Of a DNA stretch of 64,000 bases, positions 30,702 through 40,890 are shown piece after piece. The DNA comes from Priapulus caudatus (Eukaryota > Priapulida > Priapulimorpha > Priapulimorphida > Priapulidae): contig NW_014577521.1 in assembly GCF_000485595.1 (NCBI RefSeq), positions 103,467 through 167,466 of the forward strand, read 5' to 3'. Position numbers and translations under genes: made by a program. Under the pieces are notes generated by a model. That model saw nothing but the letters and a program-made list of their open reading frames with translations, did no database searches and was not told the origin of the DNA. Position 1 is the first letter of the stretch. Each line of letters begins with the position of its first letter.

Positions 30702-31076
30702 NNNNNNNNNNNNNNNNNNNNNNNNNNNNNNNNNNNNNNNNNNNNNNNNNNNNNNNNNNNNNNNNNNNNNNNNNNNNNNNNNNNNNNNNNNNNNNNNNNN
30801 NNNNNNNNNNNNNNNNNNNNNNNNNNNNNNNNNNNNNNNNNNNNNNNNNNNNNNNNNNNNNNNNNNNNNNNNNNNNNNNNNNNNNNNNNNNNNNNNNNNN
30901 NNNNNNNNNNNNNNNNNNNNNNNNNNNNNNNNNNNNNNNNNNNNNNNNNNNNNNNNNNNNNNNNNNNNNNNNNNNNNNNNNNNNNNNNNNNNNNNNNNNN
31001 NNNNNNNNNNNNNNNNNNNNNNNNNNNNNNNNNNNNNNNNNNNNNNNNNNNNNNNNNNNNNNNNNNNNNNNNNNNN
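30702..31076. other. Assembly gap (375 N)
   Basis: A run of N flanked on both sides by inverted-repeat elements of the same family (30531 and 31091). The true size is uncertain. Confidence 0.99.
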
Positions 31077-31090
31077 CTGCATTTGCGGAC

Positions 31091-31148
31091 TTAGCTCTAG
31101 TACTATAGCCCACGGATCGCTGCCGCAGGGCTATAGTACTAGAGCTAT
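31091..31148. repeat. Palindrome, arms TAGCTCTAGTACTATAGCCC
   Basis: TAGCTCTAGTACTATAGCCC faces GGGCTATAGTACTAGAGCTA across a short loop ACGGATCGCTGCCGCA. Same family as 30531-30622. Confidence 0.85.
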
Positions 31149-31690
31149 TGCGGACTATACTTCAATTACTTGCACTAACTCAGACTAACTCTCAATAACT
31201 GGTTCTAAAATTAAAAAGTACACTTGTACGTTGACAGAGTCTAATACTAGCAAGTTTCCGAAAATTTGGTTATCACTTAATAATAATACATGCACCCTAC
31301 GTTATATATTTCATTAAAACAGTTATAATTTTGATTACCTTACAGGATTACTCGGTGGCGCCTACATTCACATACGAATTAAAATCCCTCAAACAGTGAC
31401 AAACACAAATGCTTGTTTCCCAAATCGTATTGTACGTATCGTATCGTATCGGACCGTTTTGTCGGATTGGGTACAGATTAGTATCGTTCGCTATCGTTCG
31501 TTATCGGGTACCGGTGAACACACAGCATAGACCATATACACGATAAATAAATAAATAAATATATATATATCATATCACAGGACAAATATATACAAGCATA
31601 TATATATATAAATGTATGGGTGTTTTTATATATCTATGGTCTGTGTCAATATATTAGTTAGTTAGTTAGTTAGTTATGCAGTTTAATTAA

Positions 31691-31958
31691 AACACAAGTT
31701 TGGATTTCTATATCCATTTATACATCCAACATCACTTCTTCGTTACATTTTGGTGCCAGTAACAGTCAATAACCTGGGTATTCCTTTGCGGACGCAACGT
31801 AAGGTAGTTAAAGGTACTACCTACAACTATATCGATCTACGGACCAAATGCAAGGAAGATGGAGAAGGAAGAAGACACAGGAGAAGTCGCTGGGTACACC
31901 GCTGGCAAGAAAACTGGAGAGAGAGAAACGGAGAGTGGGCGAGAGAGCAAGAGAGACG

Positions 31959-32001
<43 letters not shown>

Positions 32002-33523
32002 GGGAACAGGAGCAAGAGTAGGAGAAACGAAGAACGACGGAAAGCGATTGACAGAGACGAAGAATGGTGGAGAGCGAGACGGGAGAAACATAGCGAGATG
32101 CGGGAACGAGAACGGTGGATATACACACGGCGTGAGAACTATGTGAGTAAGTCAGCGTGAAGAAAGGAACGGCCGGTGCTGCATCCGTGATACTGCGAGG
32201 GCAAGTTCGAGTCTCGACCTATGTGAGAGAGAGAGAGAGAGAGAGAAGAGAGCAGACCAGAGCAGGCAAGGCTGACAGAGCAGAGACAGAGGACGTAAAA
32301 GTGTGACATCGTCAGAAATGTGTATTTTTATCTGTTTTTTTTCTTTGCTTTATGTACGCGGTATTTTTTTTTCATGGTATATGCTTGTGACCGTTGTCTT
32401 TGCGTAGAAAATCTTTTGTGTAAAACTTTGTGTAGAAATGTGTGATCGTTTTCTTGAAATTGTGCTAACGGTACGTTTACGCTATATTGTCAGACTGCTA
32501 AACACATTCTTCAATTAGAGTTTGATAGGCCTAAAACATTTAATTGAAAATATGAAATTATTTTTGCGTATTTTTGTTGGCTGCATGATGTGTGGAAGTG
32601 ACAAAGGTTGTCAGGTCCACATCGGTGCTGTGTGTTAATAATGGGATTAAGAGGTTTAAATAAGGATTATGAATGGAGCATATGGCTAAATGTGGTTTAG
32701 CTAATGCGTGTCGGTATACGCATACGCCACGTACGTTACAGCATAAAAAGACGCAAGAGTGATGGTAATTGCAGCGATATCAAAATGTTCACTGCCAAAT
32801 GTGTTGAGTTTCTGACTTGTATGGTGATCGAACTTTATCGTTACTTGTTTTGTATAGGAAGCCTTATGGTTCATATGTGTTTTCTTATTGTATTTTGATT
32901 GTTGTTATGTTTGTGTATTGATTGTGGGTTGTTTAATCGGACATAAAGAGGTTTTTTCGTTGGGTTGAGTTAGGAAAGTATTAGGGTAGTAATTTTTATT
33001 TATTTTTTGGTTTAGTTTGAAGTGTAGATCAGCGGGGACGCTGAATCGATGACAGGGTAGTCATCGTCTTGGGGAAGGTGGAGATAATGTAACATGTGTT
33101 TTGCAGGTGTTGCATGAATTAGTCAGCGAGGGTTGTTTTGGTGGTATTCTGTGTAGACGAAGCGTCCCGCATCTTGTGCGGCTGGATTGATGTTATGGGG
33201 AGAATGGTAAACGTGTTTTAGGTCGAGCGTTTCTAGGGTCATTGTGAAATGGGGGTAGGATGCGGTCTGGGAGAACGGGTACATGCGCGCGCAGGATGTA
33301 GGGGTTTTGGGGGTAATATATAGGACAGAGATGTAGGAGTCAGGGAGAGTCTGGTGGTGTTCGCGAGAGGAAGCACACGCGCTTACGCGCGTGTGTGCGT
33401 CTTTGTTCCTTTGTGCAAGATGGACACACTGTGTGTAAGATATTAAAGTTTGTTCCGGTTACAACACAAGTTTGGATTTCTGTATCATCATTTCTACATG
33501 AACTCGTAATTCTTCGTTACATT
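31691..33523 (+). mobile_element. Decayed LTR retrotransposon remnant (putative)
   Basis: Two stretches end in nearly the same sequence: 31691-31753 (AACACAAGTTTGGATTTC ... TTCTTCGTTACA) and 33463-33523 (same start, same end TTCTTCGTTACA). The second is preceded by features of an LTR: TATA-like TAATATATAG (about 33317), ATTAAAG polyadenylation-like signal (about 33442), and a possible left end TGTGACATCG near 32302 after a purine-rich stretch. TTTTGGTGCC after 31753 resembles a primer-binding region. I infer a truncated 5' LTR end, a short non-coding interior and a roughly 1.2-kb 3' LTR. No gag or pol is seen, and homology running a few bases past the LTR end (TTTTGG) is unexplained. Confidence 0.5.
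31950..32000. repeat. (GA)n tract inside the LTR remnant
   Basis: Pure GA dinucleotides at about 31966-31998 within a longer GA-rich stretch, with a second (GA)n at 32225-32250. The Arg/Glu-rich reading frames over it are repeat artefacts. Confidence 0.9.
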
Positions 33524-34268
33524 TTGGATTTTGATATTGGCGGTTTATTTGATATGATTTTTTTAAACGCATATACATGAAATTTGATTCGTTGCAAAAA
33601 GTATTCAGCAGACAGAGGCGAACATGTGAAAAAGTATTCAGCAGTGAGGGTTAAAGAAAAGGAAGTTACAATCTTCACCTGACCATGACAAATTTTGTGA
33701 AATGCTAATGTACTAATACTAATACTACTACGGTTTATTAGAAATAAATATATGTGTTATAGGAATAAATTAATAATAGTAAAATAGTTTATTCTTTGGT
33801 TTATAGATTTTATTGATAAATATCCTGACAATCGCATTTAAGCAATAATAACATTTAATGTGGCCGTTCCTACTTTTTATAAGCATAACTAGGGTAGATA
33901 GAAATACCAGAACGAACCGGAACAGATCGAGGCAATATGTTTAAACTAAATAACTTAGATTTAAATTTTAGACCTGATTGTTATAGAGCTCAGGTCAAGT
34001 TCAGTTTTCTACCGTAAGGATGGTGGCCAAGCAACTCCACCTCTCCAAACTGCAAGGACTCATTGCAGGTTTTGACAATGAGCCAGCTAGATGAGGTAGA
34101 CTGGTACCCGGTCCCACCTATCGGCTTAGGTGGGACCGGGTACCCTCCCCCCATCCAGTAATCGAGGTGGGAGCGAGTACCATGCAGTCTGCTAGATAAG
34201 GTACATTACTTCTCGAGGTCTCCACCAGGGTTGAGGGGGGGGGGGGCCCACCAAAAGGTGCCACTCAT
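33524..34268. other. Spacer with a small hairpin
   Basis: AT-rich. Contains a third copy of the CTTCACCTGACCATGA repeat (about 33660-33720) and a perfect hairpin at 34103-34144 (GGTACCCGGTCCCACCTA and its complement). A run of Gs lies at about 34235-34247. No gene. Confidence 0.65.
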
Positions 34269-36300
34269 ATTGCACACCTTGATATCAATGACCATGGATA
34301 TCATGTATACACACAATGCACTTACACACAGCATGATCACGTACTCGTCCACTCACGTATACAAGGAAGGCAGAGGGAAGGACGGGAGCGGGTGAAGTAG
34401 GAGTTTTGCGCTCTACATGCTAGCTAGGGCGCTCTCCTATTCATAAACACAGGTCTACTGATAATAATTTATTACATAAATCTATGCTGGGATACCCCGT
34501 AACCATATTAAATGCATATTCATGATAAAATATAACTTTTCTGGTGAGATATTGCGCATGCGCTAACACACTCCCGTAGCCAGATTGTGTACTGACTGGT
34601 ATATTCAGCGGGTACCTTACATGCAAGATCTTCTTCCTATTTCTTAAGATAGGTCTACTTATGGAATATTATTATAGAAATCTATGCTAGAATACATCCT
34701 CTCTATTTAAAATGCAAATTTTTCGCAAAATATTCTTCTTCTTGAGAGATATTGCGCATGCGCGAGCACCTTATCAGGCATACAGTTCGGACTGGATAAT
34801 ATAGCTGATTGAAAAAGAGAGGAATGGGAAACAGAAGAAAGATGGCAGGGAAGATAGCTGAAGGCGGTAGAAGACACAGGAGGCTGAAAGATGGACAAGG
34901 GAGGCAGGGTGAAGGACAGGAACGGGTGAAGTAGGTGTTTTGCGCTCTACAGGCTATGGCGCTGTCCTATTCATAAACACAGGTCTACTGATAACAATTT
35001 ATTACATAAATCTATGCTGGGATACCCCATAACCATATTAAATGCATATTCATGACAAAATATAACTCATCTGGTGAGATATTGCGCATGCGCTAACACA
35101 CTCCCGTAGCCAGATTGTGTACTGACTGGTATATTCAGCGGGTACCTTACATGCAGGATCTTCCTATTTTTAAGAGAGGTCTACTGATAGAATTTTATCA
35201 TATAAATCTATGCTAGAATACCTCCTCTCTATTTTAAATGCATATTTTTTGCGAAATATTTTTTTTCTCGGGAGATATTGCGCATGCGCGAGCACCTTAT
35301 CAGGCGTATAGTTTGGACTGAATAAAACGGCATAATATAGCTGGTTGAAAATGAGAGGGATGGGAAACGGAGGAAAGACGGCAGGGAAGATAGCCGAGGG
35401 CGGTAGAAGACGGAGGAGGCTGAGAGACAAGGGAGACAGCGGGAAGGACGGGAGCGGGTGAAGTAGGGGTCTTTCGCTCTACAGGTCAGGGTGCTTTCCT
35501 ATTCATAAACCCAGGTCTACTGATAATAATTTATTACATAAAACTATGCTGGGATACCCAGTAACCATATTAAATGCATATTCATGATAAAATATAACTT
35601 CTCTAGTGAGATATTGCGCATGCGCTAACACGTACAATCCCGTAGCCAGATTGTGTGACTGGTATACACAGCTGGTACCTTACATGCCAGATCTTCTTTC
35701 TATATCTTAAGATAGGTCTATTAATGAATTATTATCATATAAATCAATGCTAGAATACATCCTCACTATTTTAAATGCAAATTTTTCGCAAAATATTCTT
35801 TTTGGGAGATATTGCGCATGCGCCAGCACCTTAGCAGGCGTATAGTTCGGAGTGAATAAAACTAAAACTGGATAATATAGCTGATTAAAAATGAGAGGGA
35901 TGGGAAACGGAGGAAAGACGGCAGGGAAGATAGCTGAGGGCGGTAGAAGACGGGGGAGGCTGAGAGAAGAACAAGGGAGACAGCGGGAAGGACGGGAGCG
36001 GGTGAAGTAGGAGTTTTGCGCTCTACAGGCCAAGGCGCTCTCCTATTCATAAACACAGGTCTACTGATAGAAATTTATTACATAAATCTATGCTGGGATA
36101 CCCCGTAACCATATTAAATGCATATTAATGACAAAATATAACTCCTCTGGTAAGATATTGCGCATGCGCTAACACACTCCCGTAGCTAGATTGTGTACTG
36201 ACTGGTAAATTCAGCGGGTACCTTACATGCACGACCATCTTCCTATTTCTTAAGAGAGGTCTACTGATGGAATGTTATCATATAAATCTATGCTAGAATA

Positions 36301-36697
36301 CAATATTTTTCGTCCGTTATTATACTATCAAACTGGAGCCGGGCAGGCTGACAGCACATGTGCATGGTTAAATCTGATCTAAATGCATCACTTCGCTCGC
36401 AGCATCCCGCCACGATTCCCAGCTATGGCTAATGTATGGTAAAATGGCGCTGCGACGTCGGTCGCCGTTGACTTCCAAGATAATACTCTTCGGCCGTTCT
36501 TATACGTTCAAACTAGAGCCGGTTAGGGTTAGGATTAGGGTTAGGGTTAGGTATTTGGGTATTCATTTTACATTGTTGCTTCGAGAAAGTCGAGTGAATG
36601 GAGTGCGCTGATTGGCTGTGGTCCGGAACTCAAATAGGGAAAAAAATTTCGCTGCCCGGCTCCAGTTTGAACGTATAATAACGGACGAAAAATATTG
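36301..36697. mobile_element. Nested 397-bp core with 44-bp TIRs
   Basis: Left end CAATATTTTTCGTCCGTTAT (36301-36344) and right end (36654-36697) are reverse complements with about one mismatch or so over 44 bases, finishing GGAGCCGGGC. A third partial copy of the end (CGGCCGTTCTTATACGTTCA, about 36491) lies inside. It is the exact centre of symmetry of the larger foldback. Confidence 0.88.
36521..36551 (+). repeat. Interstitial TTAGGG-type array, about 5 units
   Basis: GGTTAGGGTTAGGATTAGGG followed by TTAGGGTTAGG, one unit carrying a G-to-A change. It matches the metazoan telomere repeat but is only 31 bases long and lies inside a mobile element, so it does not mark a chromosome end. Confidence 0.9.
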
Positions 36698-37695
36698 TAT
36701 TCTAGCATAGATTTATATGATAATATTCAATCAGTAGACCTATCTTAAGAAATAGGAAGAAGACCTTGCATGTAAGATACCTGCTGAATATACCAGTCAG
36801 TACACAATCTGGCTACGGGAGTGTATTAGCGCATGTGCAATATCTCACCAGAAGAGTCATATTTTGTTATGAATATGCATTTACGGGTATCCCAGCATAG
36901 ATTTATGTAATAAATTATTGTCAGTAGACTTGTGTTTATGAATAGGACAGCGCCCTAGTCTGTAGAGCGCAAAACTCCTACTTTACCCTCGCCTGTCCTT
37001 CCCCCTGCCTCCCTTGTCCATCTCTCAGCCTCCTCTGTCTTCTACCGCCCTCAGCTATCTTCCCTGCCGTCTTTCTTCCGTTTCCCATCTCTCTCTTTTT
37101 TAATCAGCTATATTATCCAGTTTTAGTTTTATTCACTCCGAACTATACGCCTGCTAAGGTGCTGGCGCATGCGCAATATCTCCCAAAAAGAATATTTTGC
37201 GAAAAATTTGCATTTAAAATAGTGAGGATGTATTCTAGCATTGATTTATATGATATAATTCAATTAATAGACCTATCTTAAGATATAGGAAGAAGATCTT
37301 GCATGTAAGGTACCAGCTGTGTATACCAGTCACACAATCTGGCTACGGGAGTGTACGTGTTAGCGCATGCGCAATATCTCACCAGCAGAGTTTGTCATAA
37401 ATATGCATTTAATATGGTTACTGGGTATCCCAGCATAGATTTATGTAATAAATTATTATTAGTAGACCTGGGTTTATGAATAGGAAAGCACCCTGACCTG
37501 TAGAGCGAAAGACTCCTACTTCACCCGCTCCTTTCCTTCCCTCTGCCTTCCTTGTATACGTGAGTGGACGAGTACGTGATCATGCTGTGTGTAAGTGTAT
37601 GTGCATTGTGTGTATACATGATATCCATGGTCATTGATATCAAGGTGTGCAATATTTCGCCATCTATAAACAATCAATTTGCGCGCAAAGAGCCA

Positions 37696-37912
37696 GGGGC
37701 CCGTTGTCAGAAACAAAATTAGGCTTAACATTAGTCTTAACATTACCTTTTTCTCTTAGACCGTCGTCAGAAACGCTGCGAAGTTACCTGAATGAAAAAT
37801 CGTAGCAGATTTCCTCGTAACAATACGAAACAAAGTGCTGTCGACGGTCTACGAGAAAATGTTAGTGTAAAGACTAATGTTAAGACTAATTTTGTTTCTG
37901 ACAACGGGGCCT
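37696..37912 (-). mobile_element. 217-bp MITE, copy 2 (GGGCCCGTTGTCAGAAAC)
   Basis: GGGGCCCGTTGTCAGAAACA on the left and TGTTTCTGACAACGGGGCC on the right. The interior is the reverse complement of copy 1 at 11252-11467 (for example CGTCAGAAACGCTGCGAAG here versus CTTCGCAGCGTTTCTGTCG there). It sits between the compound foldback and the LINE fragment. Confidence 0.87.
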
Positions 37913-37914
37913 TG

Positions 37915-38805
37915 GTCTTTTAAATTCGTGAGTCGTGGTAGCTGCGACTGCACTTTGTGGCAGTTTATTCCAGGGTTGCACCACTCTCTGGCTGAAAAAG
38001 TTTTGTCGCACCTGGAGTCTGGACCGTTGTTTATATAGTTTCATGTTATTTCCTCTTAGTGATGTCTTTGAGGCTGGACAAAAGAAAGGGTTTGGATTCA
38101 GTTTATATTTTCCTGTCATGATTTTGTATGATTCTATCAGGTCGCCTCTTAGTCTGCTGGTATGTAAAAATTGTAATCCTAAAAACTTCAGCCAGTTCTC
38201 GTACTTAACGTTTACTCCATATACTAGTTTGGTGGCCCTTCGTTGGACTTTTTCCATTCGCTAAATGTCTTTACTAAAGTAGGGAGACCAGGCCTGGATG
38301 CAGTACCGGTACTCTAGGTGTGGTCGTATAAGTGTTTTGTATAGAATCAAGAAAGCGTTCTTGTCTAGAAACTTGAAGGACTTCCTGATTGACCGTAATA
38401 CGTTGGTAGCTGTACAGGCTACCTTTATGCACTGCATCGTAGGTTTCATATGTCGTTAGATGTCCAAACCCTAATGTCATTTTTCTCCTCTTCCTCCTTC
38501 AAAATTCTTCTTTGGTCCCCGTCTTTCATTGTGTAGATATATTTGTTAGTTTTACTGCCTATATATGCATTCTTTTGCATTTTTCAACGTGAAATTTTTC
38601 AGGAGCCATGTCTCTGACCACTCACTTAATTTATCGAGGTCTTTCTGTAGAAGAATACTGTCTGTGATGATTCTTACTATATTCCGAATTTTTGTATCGT
38701 CTGCAAACATTTTCAACTTACAATTTACAAGGTCTGGTATATCGTTAACATAAATTAAAAACAGAATTGGACCAATGACTGACGGTACCCCGCTGTCGAC
38801 GCTGC
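37915..38805 (-). pseudogene. LINE (CR1/jockey-type) reverse transcriptase, 3' fragment
   Basis: On the minus strand 38800-38500 encodes IGPILFLIYVNDIPDLVN and the catalytic motif FADDTK. Then come ILYKTLIRPHLEYRYCIQAW (about 38350-38270) and MEKVQRRATKLVYGVNVKYE (from 38257) to the C-terminal end. These are in the order of a non-LTR retrotransposon reverse transcriptase. It is broken by a stop at about 38260, at least one frame change around 38470, and loss of the QG in the usual SGVPQGS motif. The 5' part, including the endonuclease, is missing. A dead, 5'-truncated copy. Confidence 0.88.
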
Positions 38806-39651
38806 TCCACTCTGAAAATTCTCCGGCTTACTTCCACATTATGATGCATATGTGATAACAGGATGTTTTTTTAGCTGATCTTACTTGCTAAAAAGAAAGG
38901 AGACATTCCCGAAGGAGGTGTGCATGGAAAAATCTAATCTGAAAATTTCACTTAGGCCACAACATCCCAATACTCCCTGTTGCTATGCTAAAGTACACGT
39001 GCAATAGCGCGTGGGTCGCTCGCCGATGTGTCCGCGCCTATATCTCTGTACATTGATATAGCCAGGGACTTTCGGCGCCCCTGCTTAGGACATGTGCAAT
39101 GGCGCGCGGGTCACTCGTCGCCGTAGCCACCCAAGACAATGCTTTTCACCCAATCTTACGTGTTTAAAAAAAACAAGGGCATAGCGGAAAAAGATGTGCA
39201 TGGCAGAATCCGATATCAGAATTTTTATTTCGGCTCATCATTCCGCCATTCCCAGCCCACATATATTGAATCGATCCATGCCGCTCTGCTGGTAGAAGGC
39301 ATTCTCCGCAATGCTTATAAAAATGGCTGACCATAATAACAAAAGCTAATAATACCGTAGGTAGTATTTAGAGGTATTATTATAGCTCTGGATAATAAGG
39401 CTTATCCGGAGAGACATCTCCACCGGCAAATAGATAGCTCGCTGGCTGAATGTCTCCTTATCACCGCACGATATGACTTCTCTAGCACGCCATCTTCAAC
39501 TAGCGCTAGGTCTCAAACCTAATGGCGACTGCAGTAGTAAATGAGTGTCTTCGACAGTATTTTGGCTATCGACAACTCATCATTCCGCCCCAGTGATGAA
39601 GCAATTATCGAAAATCGTGTATGCGTGAGTATACGGCTACAGATATAAATA

Positions 39652-39809
39652 CAGTGGTCCCCGCTTTGTCCGGACCAGTCGGGAACCATGAAAACGTCCC
39701 GATTAAGCTGTCATCTATGCAGATCAAGCGGTAAGCACGTACCAACGCGCGGTAGAACTCCGTTTCAAAGACATAATCGTGGAAAAGCCCGATAAAGCGG
39801 GAACCACTG
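39652..39809. mobile_element. 158-bp mariner/pogo-type MITE with TA duplication
   Basis: Left CAGTGGTCCCCGCTTTGTCC; right end reverse-complemented CAGTGGTTCCCGCTTTATCG. TA flanks both sides (39650-39651 and 39810-39811). The CAGT ends plus TA target fit the Tc1/mariner/pogo group. Confidence 0.85.
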
Positions 39810-40189
39810 TATACGGGATGTCAAGCATAGGAATGGACGGTGACACGCAGGTCCTTCCTGCTTCCTTCCTGTTCACACACTGATTATGAACTTGTGTCAC
39901 CTGCTGACTCACTATTCTGTTGCCGCGTACAAGCCTTACAGAGAGAGTACACGAGCAGGTTCTTGAAAGGGGCGCAGTTTCGATGAACAATTCGTTTGAG
40001 AAATAAAAGTGTTTCGTAGACAGTTTCTGTGTCGCATCGGCAAGAGATTCGCGGGTCGTGAGTGCAGGGATTGCTTTCGTTTGTTTCGGAGGGAATGATT
40101 GATATATATTGTTGCGGAAGGAGAACGATAGAAATACGTGCTACAGGTTTCGAGGCATGCACGTGAATAACTGAGCGTCTGATCGCATG

Positions 40190-40395
40190 TACGTACGCAC
40201 GCACTCACGCACGCATACGCACGCACGTACGTGGTCTTACACGCCGATACGCACGCACGAGCAAACGCACAAACCCTTCCACGCACGCACGCACGCACGC
40301 GCTTACTTCTGACCAGGGAGTATCAAAATACACGTATAGGCACGCACGCTCATAATATGCGCACACGTGTATACACACAGACGCACGCACGCACG
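40190..40395. repeat. ACGC/CACG microsatellite cluster
   Basis: Several short (ACGC)n runs, at about 40195-40230, 40279-40300 and 40381-40395, separated by unique sequence. Confidence 0.8.
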
Positions 40396-40417
40396 TATAA
40401 TCACATATGAAAGTCAG

Positions 40418-40481
40418 TAATATCAGGAGTTCAATTTCCTTATAAGGAATCAAATTCCCTATTATCTACTCCTGGTAATAT
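40418..40481. repeat. Short hairpin, arms AATATCAGGAGTTCAATTTC
   Basis: ATATCAGGAGT ... TTCCTTATAAGGAA ... ACTCCTGGTAATAT forms an imperfect hairpin with a self-complementary centre. Same TCAGGAGT family as 13914. Confidence 0.65.
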
Positions 40482-40890
40482 GTATGCCAAACTCAATCAT
40501 TTGTGTTGAATTTTGAATAGACTATACTTTTAATAAATACTGGCAAGAGCACATTTAATGTTCTCTTTATATAATTTATTAGGGCTTTACACGGGTTTAA
40601 TACAATCCTTATAACGTCGTCGTCTATATGGATTAATCACTGCGTACTTATGTGAGGATATTACAGTCCGTATCAGAGAGGGCTTTATTCAGGAACAAAG
40701 AGACCGCGGATCATTGTTGGGTTCACACATGGTAATGTAATCAGGTTGTTTGAATTAAGTTCTCAAGCAATCGTTTAAGTATGGTCAGGTTTTGTTTGGT
40801 GGATATATTGGCCTCATATTCCGTGCTAGGCCTTTCCTCCCGTCGAAACAGTGCGTCTACCGTTGTCTTGACTACTATCACCAACTATCT

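Larger units (their letters stand above)
34269..37653. mobile_element. Compound foldback element with tandem-array arms
   Basis: The outer ends are ATTGCACACCTTGATATCAA (left, 34269) and its reverse complement ending at 37653. The left arm (to 36300) holds four tandem units starting at AGGTCTACT 34451, 34981, 35513 and 36057 (period about 530-545). The right arm (36698-37653) holds about two units in opposite orientation. Each unit contains two related half-units, A (ATCTATGCTGGGATACCC) and B (ATCTATGCTAGAATAC), both ending GAGATATTGCGCATGCGC, so the array has a dimeric higher-order period. The centre is a nested 397-bp element. Unequal tandem-array arms resemble Drosophila Foldback-type elements by structure only. 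No transposase is seen. Confidence 0.88.
38806..40890. other. Spacer between LINE fragment and the receptor gene
   Basis: No gene seen. Contains two diverged copies of a repeat beginning TGTGCATGG (38918 and 39195; a third is at 36358 in the foldback core), a mariner-like MITE at 39652-39809, ACGC microsatellites at about 40190-40395, a hairpin at 40418-40481 and trinucleotide GTC/TCG sequence running into the receptor's 3' end. Confidence 0.6.

Noticed and set aside
31750-32160. 136-codon Arg/Glu-rich ORF as a possible gag
   Set aside because: Driven by GA repeats; no zinc knuckle or capsid-like motif.
36521-36551. Chromosome end or ancient fusion point
   Set aside because: Array is too short and lies inside a nested inverted-repeat element.
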